From the NCBI GenBank assembly GCA_030770545.1, contig CM061090.1, positions 12,839,501 to 12,903,500 of the forward strand: a DNA stretch of 64,000 nt. Direction: 5' to 3'. The translations under genes were made by a program, and so were the position numbers. The DNA comes from Macropodus opercularis. Its lineage: Eukaryota > Chordata > Actinopteri > Anabantiformes > Osphronemidae. Position 1 is the stretch's first letter, and each line of letters opens with the position of its first letter. Shown here one piece after another: positions 1-11,610 of this stretch. Below the pieces are notes generated by a model that worked only from the letters and a program-made list of their open reading frames with translations, had not been told where the DNA came from and searched no databases.

Positions 1-3000
1 AGCACAACAACTACAATATTTAAAATGACACCAATTGTAAAAAAAGTGGACGTAAACGTTTATTGTCCATATTCTTCTTTTGACCTCATCAAACATCTAT
101 AAATAAAGCAACACAGCTTTCATGCTGCTAACTCAGACCTTTGCTCTTCGTGTTTTATGAGCAGGCACTTTCACACATTTGCACGCAACAGCGCTTCTAT
201 CAAATGTGATTTTGCAGGCAAACACATCAAACTCAACCAGAAAATTCATCAGTATTGCAAAAGCCATGTGTGTGCGTTGTGGTGACACTCTCTTGCTTCC
301 TGTTGAAGAGGTTTCAAGACACAGGCTGACAAAAAACCCAGAATGAGTCTATTTTTGGCCACAGAATGAGAGAGAGAGATAAAGAGATAGCAAGGTTAAA
401 AAAAACAGTGAGACGTAATAACAAAACAAGAATAAAGAGAAACAATTAACGTGAAGCAACCAAAAGGGGAAACGGAGGCAGGCCAAATATAAAACAGAGA
501 AGCACGGGTGTGAATATGTGTGCTTTTGCTTGTTGTCCTGCTTCAGAGGGCAACACCCTCACAGCGGAGAAGCTTCACAGGAAGTGTTGGCCTGTTAACC
601 CATTTACTTAGCTGGATACAAGCTAACACAGGTTATCACGAATGCTCCGTTTTAACAAAGCGCAATGATGAAGACAATTCTCGTTCGTGTTTTTTTTTTT
701 TTCATCATTCTGAAAAAGTTAAAGACCAAGTTTGCCACGACACAGTTTCACGTTGTCTTTTCAGTTGAGCATTGGGAAAATCCAGACACATGTTTTTAAG
801 ATCTGACTCAGCCAAACCAGACCAATGCTGACATGTAGAAAAGATGTGAACTTACATTCAATTTACTTCATTCGATGCATGTTCAGAATAATAAGCAGCA
901 ACACAAACATATACAGTGATATATACACATGCACACACACAGTTCATAGTGGCCGCTTGTTGAGTGACGGTTAATTCTGGTTTTGCACTTTAAGTCGAGG
1001 GAAGCGAAATGACAGGGCAAGAAGGAGAACTACAGTAAGGGAATGAGTGGACGACAGAAATGAGCAACAGAGAAAAAGAGGAAGTAAATTCTACTGAACA
1101 AAAGTCACTTATCAACCTTTTGGTGCTGACAGTCAGGCCCAGTTCATCACAGTAAGTGCAATTCTGACATGAGGTCTTTTTAAAGGAAAGGAAACAAGTG
1201 TTTTACAGACATCTGTTTACAAGTCTATGAGTAGGCATAAAGACGTTTCAGCAGCTTTGGAAACGTATGTGAAACACTTCTAAGTATCTTAAGAGGCAAT
1301 TCTTAGTGGTTGCCTGATGTCTGGTTGGGTGTTTTATATTGGTCTTGAGATAATGTCCTGTTGTAGTCTGCTGTTTGCACATCACAGACGTATAGTACAC
1401 AGAAGATGGATGAACATGTAAAGTATTACGCTACATTTTTGAAATGTGTTAGTGTTAGGAGCCCAGCAGACGTTAGTTCTTCTGTTCAAATATGTTGTTT
1501 TGATTGGGTTTTTGACTGTATTACATGCTCTTCATCACCAGATGGAGGGTGTTTACTTGTTGAGTACCTGCATATGTTCACACTTGTTTGTTCATTGTTC
1601 ATTCAACAGCCATCAAGTCCAACATATCAGCTTATGCCTTGTGTACTTTACATCTTGAAACCCTTTACATGGCAGAAAGCTCTGGAACAGTCAAGTAAAT
1701 GGCTGATTGACTCGGGGTCAAATGAAACTGGATGAGAGATACAAGTACAGAGACCCCAAAAAAATAAATGTGCGCTGTATCAAGCCACCCAGTAGACAGA
1801 TGAAGGGAAGGAAGGATGAAAGAGAAGGAAGGATGAGATGATGAGTGATGGAGGTCGGAGAAGAGAGAGAGCATGACGGAGCATGTAGAGATCAAGGCAG
1901 CACAACCAGGTGGCAGCAATGAACGAGAGGAAGTGAAATTATGTGAAGACACAAAAGACACTAAAACAAGAGGGTAGAAATAAATAGAAAGCAAATTGAT
2001 GAGTGAAACCCGAGACTGGTTTCCTTTATTAAAACCAACAGAAAAAATATTAACTATACGACTTTGAGATAAATCATAATTTCAAAATGAAAAAAATTAA
2101 AAAACAAATAAACATAAAAGTAAACATCATCCACAGACATTACAGGGTTTCTGTGGTTTTGAATAAATGTTGGACTCCTCTGGATTTACGAGATTTACAA
2201 AGAAGTCACGGTTCCTGTCCTTCACAGAGTCCTCGTTAGATGATCTGACATCTCAGGTCAAATCAATAGAAACTAGGTTGGAAGGCTCCAGTTAACAGCA
2301 CCAGTCAGTGTAGGAGACAGAGCGACTCAGCATTTAGACTCTGAGTGTGTCAGTCAATGCGTTTGGTCAAGTACATTCATTGGAGTATGATTAACAGCTA
2401 CAGTATATGCAGTAATTTCATTAAAACAGATCAATACATGCTTTGTGTGCAGTGGATAATGGCTGCAACCTACAGTATAAAACCACATCCACATGCAGTG
2501 AGCTGATGGATGGTGGATATCATATAATCATAGAAACATATCTCATAATAAAACCTACCCCAACAGTAGGTACATCATTAGTGAATAAAATGCAACTACA
2601 GTGACAAAAAACTAGCAGCTATTGCCGATGTCAGCATATGTTTGACAGGTGATAGTTTTTAATTGTCCTTTATGGAGGTTTACAGATGATTAGCTCATAG
2701 TCACCAAGTGTGTGGTATTTAATGCACAGTCAAAAAGCAACAGAATTACAGCAAAGTGCTGTGAAGCAGTATTGATTTATTCGATGTCTGTTTGCATCCC
2801 AGCATGGTCAGGTGCAGAGGTGACATTATGCACTTGAACGCCTCTCTCGGCACAATCGCTCGGAGGGTTAAATGTTAGAGTGGCAAGAACAACAACGTGC
2901 TGCATTTTCTCATGAAGTGTTTTGACACGACAACACCGCTGTTGTTCACCACACAGAGTTTGTTGCATCTTCTAATTCAGCTTTGGTCTGATAAGAAAAT

Positions 3001-6000
3001 GACGCTGTGGTCCATTTATCTTCTCAAGCAGCGACTGGCTAAGATTCTACTGGTTGCACGTAGATTTGACGTTGCAACCTCAGCTCTACACATCCCAGAC
3101 TGAGAATGAACTAACTTGCAAACTGTAGTTACACTCACTATTTGGAACTATTCCCTTAAGATGGCAAATTAGGTGACATTTTTTAAATATTAATTTTTTT
3201 GTCTCTCATACGTTTTAAGTCATTTTCTTTTATTGTTGTATTTTTATTCTGGTGGTTCATGGTCACTACAGCATCTGGAGCTTCGTTTGGGCTGTGATTG
3301 TTATTACAAATCGCAGATTGTTAAGGATTCCTCTTAACCTGATCACTTCCTGTTACCTACAACCATACGCTGACTGCGTTACAGCCAAGTTATCTGCTGA
3401 CCCGTCTTCTCTCTGTGACTGCATGGTCAACATGAAAACAAAAAACAACTATCCAAATAACATTTAGAACTAAATAACAAGCACTGAGCTATCCAGTGGA
3501 CCCAGCCTTACTGCATATTGGTATTTAGCTCATTTCTACAGCTCAACATGTTGTGGCAGTAAAGTATTGTAAAATGAGCGGTACGCCCACAGACGAGCCC
3601 AAGAAGGAAAAAAATAATGTAAACAATTCAAAACATTCATGAAATGAGCCATTCAGATGTTGTAGAAAATGCACTGAGCATATTTGTTCTGCCTTAAGGA
3701 TATAAAGAATGAGTTTGGGCAACTGAACAACACATTTTAAATAGTTCCGCCGCCTCCTCTACAGTCCCACCAGCCTGTTGTGATGGTAAATATGGGTATT
3801 AGAGCATGGCTGGTTGATGCGTGGATTTCTTATATAACTGACTGTGGATCTGTGTCTTACTTTCCACTCTGCCTCCATCTATCTACCTCCTCTGCCTACT
3901 AATTTTCTCCCCTTCCTCTATTGCCATCTCCCTGCGTTTCTCTCTCAGTGTTGACCCACACACTATTGCAGCTGTATCACCTCAAGCCCAGAGCATAAAT
4001 CAAAGTGCGTTCATACACGCACGCTCATGCACATAACAGTGGACATCCCACACACTCTCCTCAAGCCATTTCTGTATACTCACCCACACTCACATCTATA
4101 ACGCGTCCTCATCTCCATTGCAGTGAACACCCACACAGACTTCTGCACCGGGAGTGAGATGCAGATAAAAAAGAACAAACATAGTGGGTTTGATTCCAAA
4201 GCGCCGTGCAGGAAATCCACAGGAATAGCAGAAAGAAGGTGTTACCTGTTGGTCACCGCTCAAAATACCAGAAATACAACTGGTTATGTAATCTGACGTG
4301 CTGCTATTTTAGAATGAAGTGTGTGATTAAGTTAAGATTCACGGGTTCAAGCGCAAATCAAAGTTGAATCCTCAATATAGAAATAAAGTCACCGAACTAA
4401 ACCCCCCCACCAAAAAAGTGGTTTGATGTGACAGAGATGCCTCTGCTGGCGTTCATTTCAATTATATCTTAATTTATTCAGCTCTTATTATGACACAGAT
4501 TATATTTGGAAGAGAAAACTAAGAGATGAGCTGCACAACACTAATAAGCGAAAACCCTGCTGAGAAATGTAATAAAGAAATGAAAATCCAATTAAAGATT
4601 GAAGGACAGTGATAGAAAAAAAAATACAAGCAGATTGAAGCAGCGTGATGGAAATTACAAGAATGAGTCTGGAGGAGTGAAGGGAAAGGAAATGCTGAAT
4701 GCAGAAGGAAACAGGTGACTGCTTGCTGCTTGCTGACACGTATGGACATAAAGATAATGAAATGACTGCCCTTTTCTAAGTGGGTGTCTGTACTTTCATG
4801 TGGATGTCAACTTACGTGATCAGCCCACTCAAAGCACAAATCACAAAACAACCACAACTCACATAAGCTGCCGACTCATCATCTTCCTGTGCCTCCTTTT
4901 ACTTCTGACATGGTAAATCAGAGCAAAGCGTCCAGGAAAGACAGGAAGAGGAGGAGGCGGTGGAGAAGGGGATGAGGGAAAGAGGAAGAAGAAAGAGTTC
5001 AAAACCTTATGTAACGGAGCCTGAAGGTTTAGACGCAGACAAAAATAATGAATGAAAGAAGACGAGGGAGGCAGAGCAGGTCACTCAGAAGAAGCAGATG
5101 AAAAGGACACGAGTAAGAACAGAACTCACAGTCTTTGTTTTAGCACGTGACACAGACACTGTTCAACTGACAGCACGAAACCTTAAAGTTGCCATGAGCA
5201 GCAACTTCGGTTTCTCAAGTTTAACGTCACATGTCCGTTTGCCACACACTAGCTTCCTGTGGCAAAAAAGAGAAAATAGCTGCTGTTTGATGATGCAACA
5301 CCAACCCTCAGACATGAATTAAACATGACTGGAGAGCTTTTATCCCTCTTTCAATAATTCTCTATAGAACTTAGAGTTGTACAGGCCTGGTGAGATCAAA
5401 TGGGCCACTATGAAACAGAGAGAAGCATGTTCCCACCGTGATGCTGTGTTAGCTGTTAGCTCAACGCTAGCTCGCCAGGCTGTATAGAGGCATTTACAGT
5501 CCAAGAAGGCAAATTTATCACTAACTAACTAAAGTTATTGCAAAAAGTTGCCAATACAAAAAAAGTGTGCCACAAAAGATTTTAACTAAATGAAGAAAGC
5601 TAAAGGTTTGTTTAGGTGCATGAGAGGACATAAGAAGAGACTTAAGTCTGATCCTACACAGTTTCAGCCTTGCTTTGAAAAGACTTCATGAGTGACAGTA
5701 AAGATAAGCTGATGCAACTATGCACATACTGACGTACAGTGTGGACCAAAGTAACACTTGTCTCTGTTCTGTAGAGACACTCCGTTCATATCTGTATCAT
5801 CACTCTAACGTTGCAACGCTACTGAGAAGCTAAGCGACATATTGATTGTCTGCACTGGACTTTGACTTACAGTACGCTGCACTCTTCCATCGCATATGTC
5901 TGCTATTGACTCGCTGTGCCATGTAAAGCTGCATGTTCATACACCCGATTCAACTAAACAGGGCAAAAAGTTAAGATAAAATCACACATACACTAATGTT

Positions 6001-8844
6001 CATACCTTTATGGGACCTGTATAAGCTAAACCAAACAGATGTCAGGCCTACCATACGTCTCCACAGAAGCAGATTGCTGCTCCTGTCCCCTGCAGAAGCT
6101 CCTATTTACTAAATTTAGACTCTACACCGTCACAAATAAATACAGAGAGAGAGAACGAGGTGAGCCCAGGCTGCTAATGGCTAAATCCTTAAAAACAATA
6201 TGGTACATATGGTAAACATCGATGTTTATTAATACAATATATGAACAATAAAAGTGAGAAGAAGGTTGGAAATGTCGGGTGACAAAAGAAGACAGATGTG
6301 ATCCAGTGATGCTGCAGGCCACAAGGTTTAAAGCTTAAAGCCTTAAGGTGACGCCCTAGGGAGACACTTTTATATTAAGAAAACACCACAAGAGAAAGCT
6401 GTGTTGTGTTTTTCTAGCGGTACAGTAGGTCCAAACTCTGCAACAATAAAACACACACGCTGCAAATCAATCTCCATCAGCGTTAAAGTCCAATTTAGTC
6501 AACTGTGTTCTACAGGGTCAATCAATTAGCAAGTATAAAATGACAACAAGCAAGTTCTTTGTGAAACAGCGCAAATGTGCTGTTCACTAAAGAAACCTAA
6601 TTTAGAACAAGCCTCAAAAAATGTTCCAAACCATGACCTGGAACAATTGACTTTAACTGATGCGTTAAAATCAACTGATATTTAATACTGATATTTAAAC
6701 ATGAACGTCCCCTGAACGTCTCAGCTATCTCTGCATCTGCATAATTATTTTGAGACTGGATTAATCTAATAGTGTCAGAATGTCATGTTGCAGTTGATAA
6801 GAATTAGCACCTCCTTAACAAGTGTGCCGCTGTCACATTAACGAGCAGAGTAACAGGCAGGGTGGAAAACGAGGCGAGGCATGACAGACGACCGAGAGGC
6901 AGAGATGCTCCAATGCTCCTTAGCCGTAAACAACGCACATTTTAGTACAGAAACAGCCAAAAACACACTCTCCAGTGTACACATGTGCCTACCCACATGT
7001 AGACAAACACACAAAGGGCTGCACAAACACACTAATCCGCTCAAGTCATTGTCACTGAAGCATAATCCTGGAATCGATGACTATCTTAACCCGAGTCACA
7101 TGACTGTAGGTACACAGAATATAATCAACAAGCCCCCAACACGCATACACACATGAAATGCCTACAAAAAATAACAGCACTGTCAAATGTGATTGACAGC
7201 TGGGAGGATCATGCATCCACACACACCACTGGCATTAGCCTGTTTAGGTAAAGGGTAGGGCTGCATGACGGCACTGAACTGAAACTGAAGATCAAACTCT
7301 TCTAAATTGTGTCTAGCATACACAAACCACACTGAGAACGCTTACACTATATTGTTAAAGTATGAGCCTTATACTGTATATCAACTGCCAACTGGGATTT
7401 CGGTATAATGACCATGTGTCATCTACAAGTATAGCTTGACTAGATTATTTTTTTAATAGGTGCAGACATTTTAATTTGGTTTCTTTAGCTGCAGATTAGT
7501 TTTTTTGGTCTGTAAATTATCAGAAAACAGAGAAAAATGCACATTGTGATTTTCTACAGCATCAGTTGACATCATTAAACGTCCTATTTTGCAGGACCAA
7601 TTATGCAAATCTAATTTACTATGTGATAAAACAAGGAAAAGCAGCAAATTCACATTTGAGATGGTGGCATTAAATACTACCATCTTTCCAATGAGGTCAA
7701 AATATTACTGTGGTCATGGCTTGTGCCAGTTCTTCCTCGACCCCGAAACCATGGCAACCCCCTATGGTGTCCTTTTACCCTTATATGGGCACGTCATACT
7801 CACCACACCACGCTACAACACTGTCCGATGAGATTAGCAAATCAATATCAGTCTGATATCCAACACCAGTATCCTCTCCAGGAACAAACCCGGCATTATG
7901 AGAAGCTATATCCCCATGGCGACCGGGGTTGCCGGCTATCCTGTTTCAGTTCAGTACAGGTAATGGCTAATGATTCAAAACCCATACAAATATTATTCAG
8001 ACGGATGTTAGCTGATCAATGAGTCAGTCGTCTGTGTGTGTTGGTGAGAGCCTAATATCTCACTATCACTGTGTTACAGTAAAACACAGTCCATAAACCA
8101 ATAATAACCTACAAGAAGTCCAATGAGATGAAGCAGTTCCTGTCAGATTACATCACATCGGCTATCAGAGAGATTTAAACTTGATTTGTCGTCAGTAGTG
8201 GTGGTACCAGAGGAAGGTGACGCAGGCAGGAAGAGGACCAGGTCTGAACAGGAAGTCAGCTGACTTCAGTAGAGTGACACATGGTTGCAAATAAGATCAG
8301 AAATCTGATTTAAGTGTTGATAAAGTTACGCCGACAATGGACAGATAGAAGACACAGATAGAGTCAGATGGGTTTGTTGTTGCAGTTGACACGACAGCAG
8401 CCGTTAAAGACCATGTGATAGTAACGTGTGCAGCTTTAAATTAACATGCCCACATTCCTTATTTGATGAGACAATTTGTATTAGGTCTTAAATAACTACG
8501 CATATGTTTAGTCAGGGCTCCCAGTGTGGCCATAATGAAAGAAATTCATGACTTCACCATGACATTCCTGACTAAGTGAAGAGCACTTTCATTAAGCTAA
8601 AAGGTCTGTCCCTGCCCGTGATGATGCTACTTAAGCTTTAAAATCTTTTAATATGTATAAAGTTCTAAAACGCGAAAACCTTTCAAAAAAGGTCACATTG
8701 CCTGACGTGGGCATTTCGCTGTGACTACTCCTGAGAAAGTTCATTGAAATTCCAGTAATTCTTTGACTGCTGTTATGAAGAAGTTCACAGGCCATAGTCC
8801 CTGCTCCCCTCACACGCATGCGCACATACAGCGCTAGTTCCTAC
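1..8844 (-). other. Intronic sequence of the DGK-like gene (next exon not in window)
   Basis: No PH-domain exon that would follow the KVSTSGQ exon could be found on the minus strand here, so the stretch is read as the 5' part of a large intron. Visible content is a short (CA)-rich patch near 920-942, GA-rich tracts near 1795-1875 and 4920-5000, a CT-rich patch at 3840-3960, and otherwise ordinary AT-rich DNA. Mammalian DGKH also has very long introns near its 5' end. No RNA gene or coding exon is recognised. Confidence 0.5.
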
Positions 8845-8949
8845 CTTGGCTCTCATCTGTCCTGAGGTTGAAACTTTGCGAATCAGCTTGTGCGACGTTT
8901 CTTCTTGTTCCCCGTCGCTGTCGGAGGATTCTTCTCCAGCTTCTCCGGC
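8845..8949 (-). CDS. dgkh: Type II diacylglycerol kinase (DGK eta/delta-like), coding exon 2
   Basis: This 105-nt minus-strand exon encodes 35 residues in phase 0. It contains an acidic serine stretch (EESSDSDGEQEE) followed by KLIRKVSTSGQMRAK. In mammalian DGKH and DGKD the near-identical KLIRKVSTSGQIR segment lies immediately before the PH domain. Upstream is a clear acceptor (tttcag) and downstream a good donor (AAG/gtagga), so the boundaries are firm. Type II DGKs phosphorylate diacylglycerol to phosphatidic acid at membranes; the RKVS site fits a basophilic-kinase consensus. The EQE and KLIRK wording, and human linkage of DGKH with GPR12 and WASF3 on chromosome 13, favour eta, but EESSDS also resembles delta. 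The PH, C1 and catalytic exons are not in the window. Confidence 0.72.
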
Positions 8950-9922
8950 CTGAAAGCACAGACGAAAAAGGACCATAAAGAGGTCGGACATTACAAACAC
9001 AGTAATCAAAACGTCCTTCTCCTATGAAGTAGGCTTATGCTCGTCTGACCTAAATATAGTGTGAGATGTTGCGTCATCTACCGACTTTCCTGATACATGT
9101 GATTGCCTTTAATCTGCCTGATATGACATTATATCAAAATACATATCAGCTGTAATAAGTGATAAGTAGCCGATCACTAAGAATACAGTATAAAGAACAG
9201 CAAAAGCAAGTCAGTTACACACTTCAGCCACATCTGTTTGCAACAAGTATATCATTAAAAAATAATAATTCAAGTAATTCTGACAAACAAAATAAAACAA
9301 TTTCCCAGTTGTCACATCCCTCTGTGACAGCAAAAAAACATGGTTAGAGCTTCTAAAAACTAGTCACAGGACCAGATACTGGTCACCAGATAGACAGATT
9401 AATCACAAAATAATTGGTAGACAAAATCTTTAGCTGCAGATACCAATTCTAAACATTTCTATTAACAAAGAGACCATTGTTTAAACGTTTATGACATTTT
9501 ATTTTTGCAAATAAAGACACTGGTGGGTTTTTCTTTTCAATAATACGTGCAGGATTTAAAGAATGCCCAGTCATACATATCTTTTTGCAGCTTTTAAAAA
9601 ATCCTTGTGCACTGAACTTGACCTACGTGTCCTCAAACGCTGCTACATCCCTGCTCTGGAACTCACCACAGTTAACTTTAGAGACGCATGTCCTGAATTC
9701 ATTTCCCATTAAAGTTTAAGAAAACGGGTTATATCTGAATTGCCTGATTACCTTTCAGCCCTTCTGCACTTCCAAAGCAAACGGGTAACAAAAACACTGT
9801 AGATAAAACAAGTGCATGCACACATAGAGGGTTTCTTGCAGAGCTGGACTTATGCAGATAATATACGCTATTAACATGTGCTTTTCCAACATTAAAAGCA
9901 CAACAGATGGATCGGTACTCAC
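8950..9922 (-). other. Intron 1 of the DGK-like gene
   Basis: The intron runs from the GTGAGT donor abutting 9923 to the tttcag acceptor abutting 8949 (973 bp, phase 0). It is AT-rich and has no other recognisable feature. Confidence 0.55.
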
Positions 9923-10009
9923 AGTCCTTTCAGAGTCCGCTTGGGGTGACCTCAGTGACTCTCCGGGCTCTGTCACATACAGGACGTTGGGGTTCAGTTT
10001 GGATGCCAT
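9923..10009 (-). CDS. dgkh: Type II diacylglycerol kinase (DGK eta/delta-like), first coding exon
   Basis: The ATG at 10009 opens 29 codons (MASKLNPNVLYVTEPGESLR..., ending SERT) and stops at a strong GTGAGT donor. The phase is 0, which matches the phase-0 acceptor of the exon at 8949, so the two join in frame. The encoded residues do not resemble the Gly/Ala- or Pro-rich N-termini I remember for mammalian DGKH and DGKD; this may be a fish-specific or alternative first exon. A possible acceptor (cttttcag) lies at 10043-10045, so the 5'UTR may be split just upstream of the start. The splice-phase agreement is the main support for this exon; its sequence alone would not identify the gene. Confidence 0.55.
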
Positions 10010-10639
10010 GACGAGTAGAAGGAAGACGAACAGAGAGAAAAACTGAAAAGACAGGTGTGAAAGGTGCAGGGGAGGAAAAGTCTCAGCTGCTGGACAAAAG
10101 AGGAGAGGAACAAAAAGAAGAATAGATGGAAGAGGAAAGGTGGCGAGACGACAGCTCAGCCAAGCAGAGGAGAGGATGACGAATGGGGCGGCAGGCTCCG
10201 GGACGCCACGCTTGTCCTCTTGCAGATCTCTTTACGGGGCCAACTCTGGAAAAGACAGGAGGATGAATTATTGACCAGGCGAGAAAAGCTCACTGTAGTT
10301 CTCCTTTTCTGCAGGGGAGGAAGTCTTTTAAAGTTAAGGGCTCACAAACAATAGTTCCTGCTCTTGCAATATAGTTCTTCCTCCATCACACGCTTTCGGC
10401 TGCAGAGACAATGACAGACTCTCTTAGTTCCTCTTGCGTTTGTGGGAAAACCCTGTTTATAGCTCAGAGAGGAGCACAATCCATGATGGCAACGGTGAGG
10501 GGCCAGTGTGGATGAAGGGGAAATGGCGCTTAACAACAGAGATGATTAAGATGATATGGTTCATTACAGCCAACGGTGCATGACACAGCTTCCCATGCAA
10601 GAGCGTCAGACCAGACACAGGAGCGCGTGCGTGCACGTG

Positions 10640-11458
10640 TGCTTACCAACCGGCGAACATTCCGTAGGTACCAAGAATTAGCATGAAGATACAAAAAAGT
10701 GATTTTTATCTAGGCTGCGCGTGAGTGTGTTGTCTGTCAGTGCGCGCGCGCGCTCGTCTGTGTGTGTTTTCTTGATTACGACATGGACTCGTTATTCAGA
10801 AACCTGTCCGCATCTCCGCGCGCCGTCGCCCCCGGAGACACAGCGTTTGAACGCGTACAGGTCCCGGACGCACAACATAGCGACGCTGTGCGCGCAGAAG
10901 TAGCCGCGCGGTCTGTCAATTTGAGTCCCGTCGCTTTCTGGTCCAAAAACGTGCTAATAAATGAAAACCGGGGGCACAACAACAGGCGGCCGTGCGCCCC
11001 CGCCAGCTTGACCGCCCGTTGCCTCATCAGCGCTGCTCCTCGGCGGACGCGCAGACTCAAATATCAATATTCACTTTGACTCCTGCATTTGTGTCGAGGG
11101 CTGCGCTGTCAGTGCCACGGAACCCTTGTACCGGACGGCCGCCTCCTCCTCACAAACAAATCTCGCCTGTGCTCTCATGTGTCGATGGAATATGAAGATT
11201 ATTTACCTCCGCCCCGTTAATTTCGTCTCTCTTCTCCTCCGGCGGAGGGCGAATCAGCGGCGGAGTCTCCCGCGCCTGTTGCCCGGCCTGGGTCGCTCCT
11301 CTGCCGGCGGTCAGTCAGCAGCAGCGCGCGGGTCTCTCCGGTGGTGCTCGCCTTGCAGAGAGAGAGAGACGCGGTCACACGCATCGCGTCGGAGCGGGTC
11401 TGAATCAGGTAGGAAGAGGAGGGAGGGAGGAGGAGGAAGAGGAGGGGGGAGGTCGCGA

Positions 11459-11489
<31 letters not shown>

Positions 11490-11610
11490 CGGCCGTGTCG
11501 AGTCGCCTCGAATCGTTGTTCTGAGGTTAAACTGAGAGCAAAGAATGCGCACGCATGCGCGCGCGAGACAGCGCGAGGCAGACAGAGGCCTATTAGACAG
11601 GGCACAAAAC
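10640..11610 (-). promoter_or_regulatory. CpG-rich promoter/5'UTR region of the DGK-like gene
   Basis: From about 10.74 to 11.58 kb the DNA is markedly GC- and CpG-rich (GCGC runs near 10741-10752 and 11559-11568), unlike the AT-rich flanks. It lies just upstream of the minus-strand start codon at 10009. Possible noncoding donors on the minus strand are TTG/gtaagc near 10645 and GGAG/gtaaat near 11206, either of which could splice to an acceptor at 10043-10045. A (GA)-rich tract lies at 11410-11490. The transcription start cannot be placed from sequence. Some CpGs could equally serve a divergent plus-strand transcript. Confidence 0.5.

Noticed and set aside
7723..8022. 99-codon frame and a pair of partially inverted GGTTGCC/CCATGGC motifs at 7745-7945
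   Set aside because: The inverted similarity is only a few bases long and the frame resembles no protein; a diffuse old repeat is possible but unsupported.
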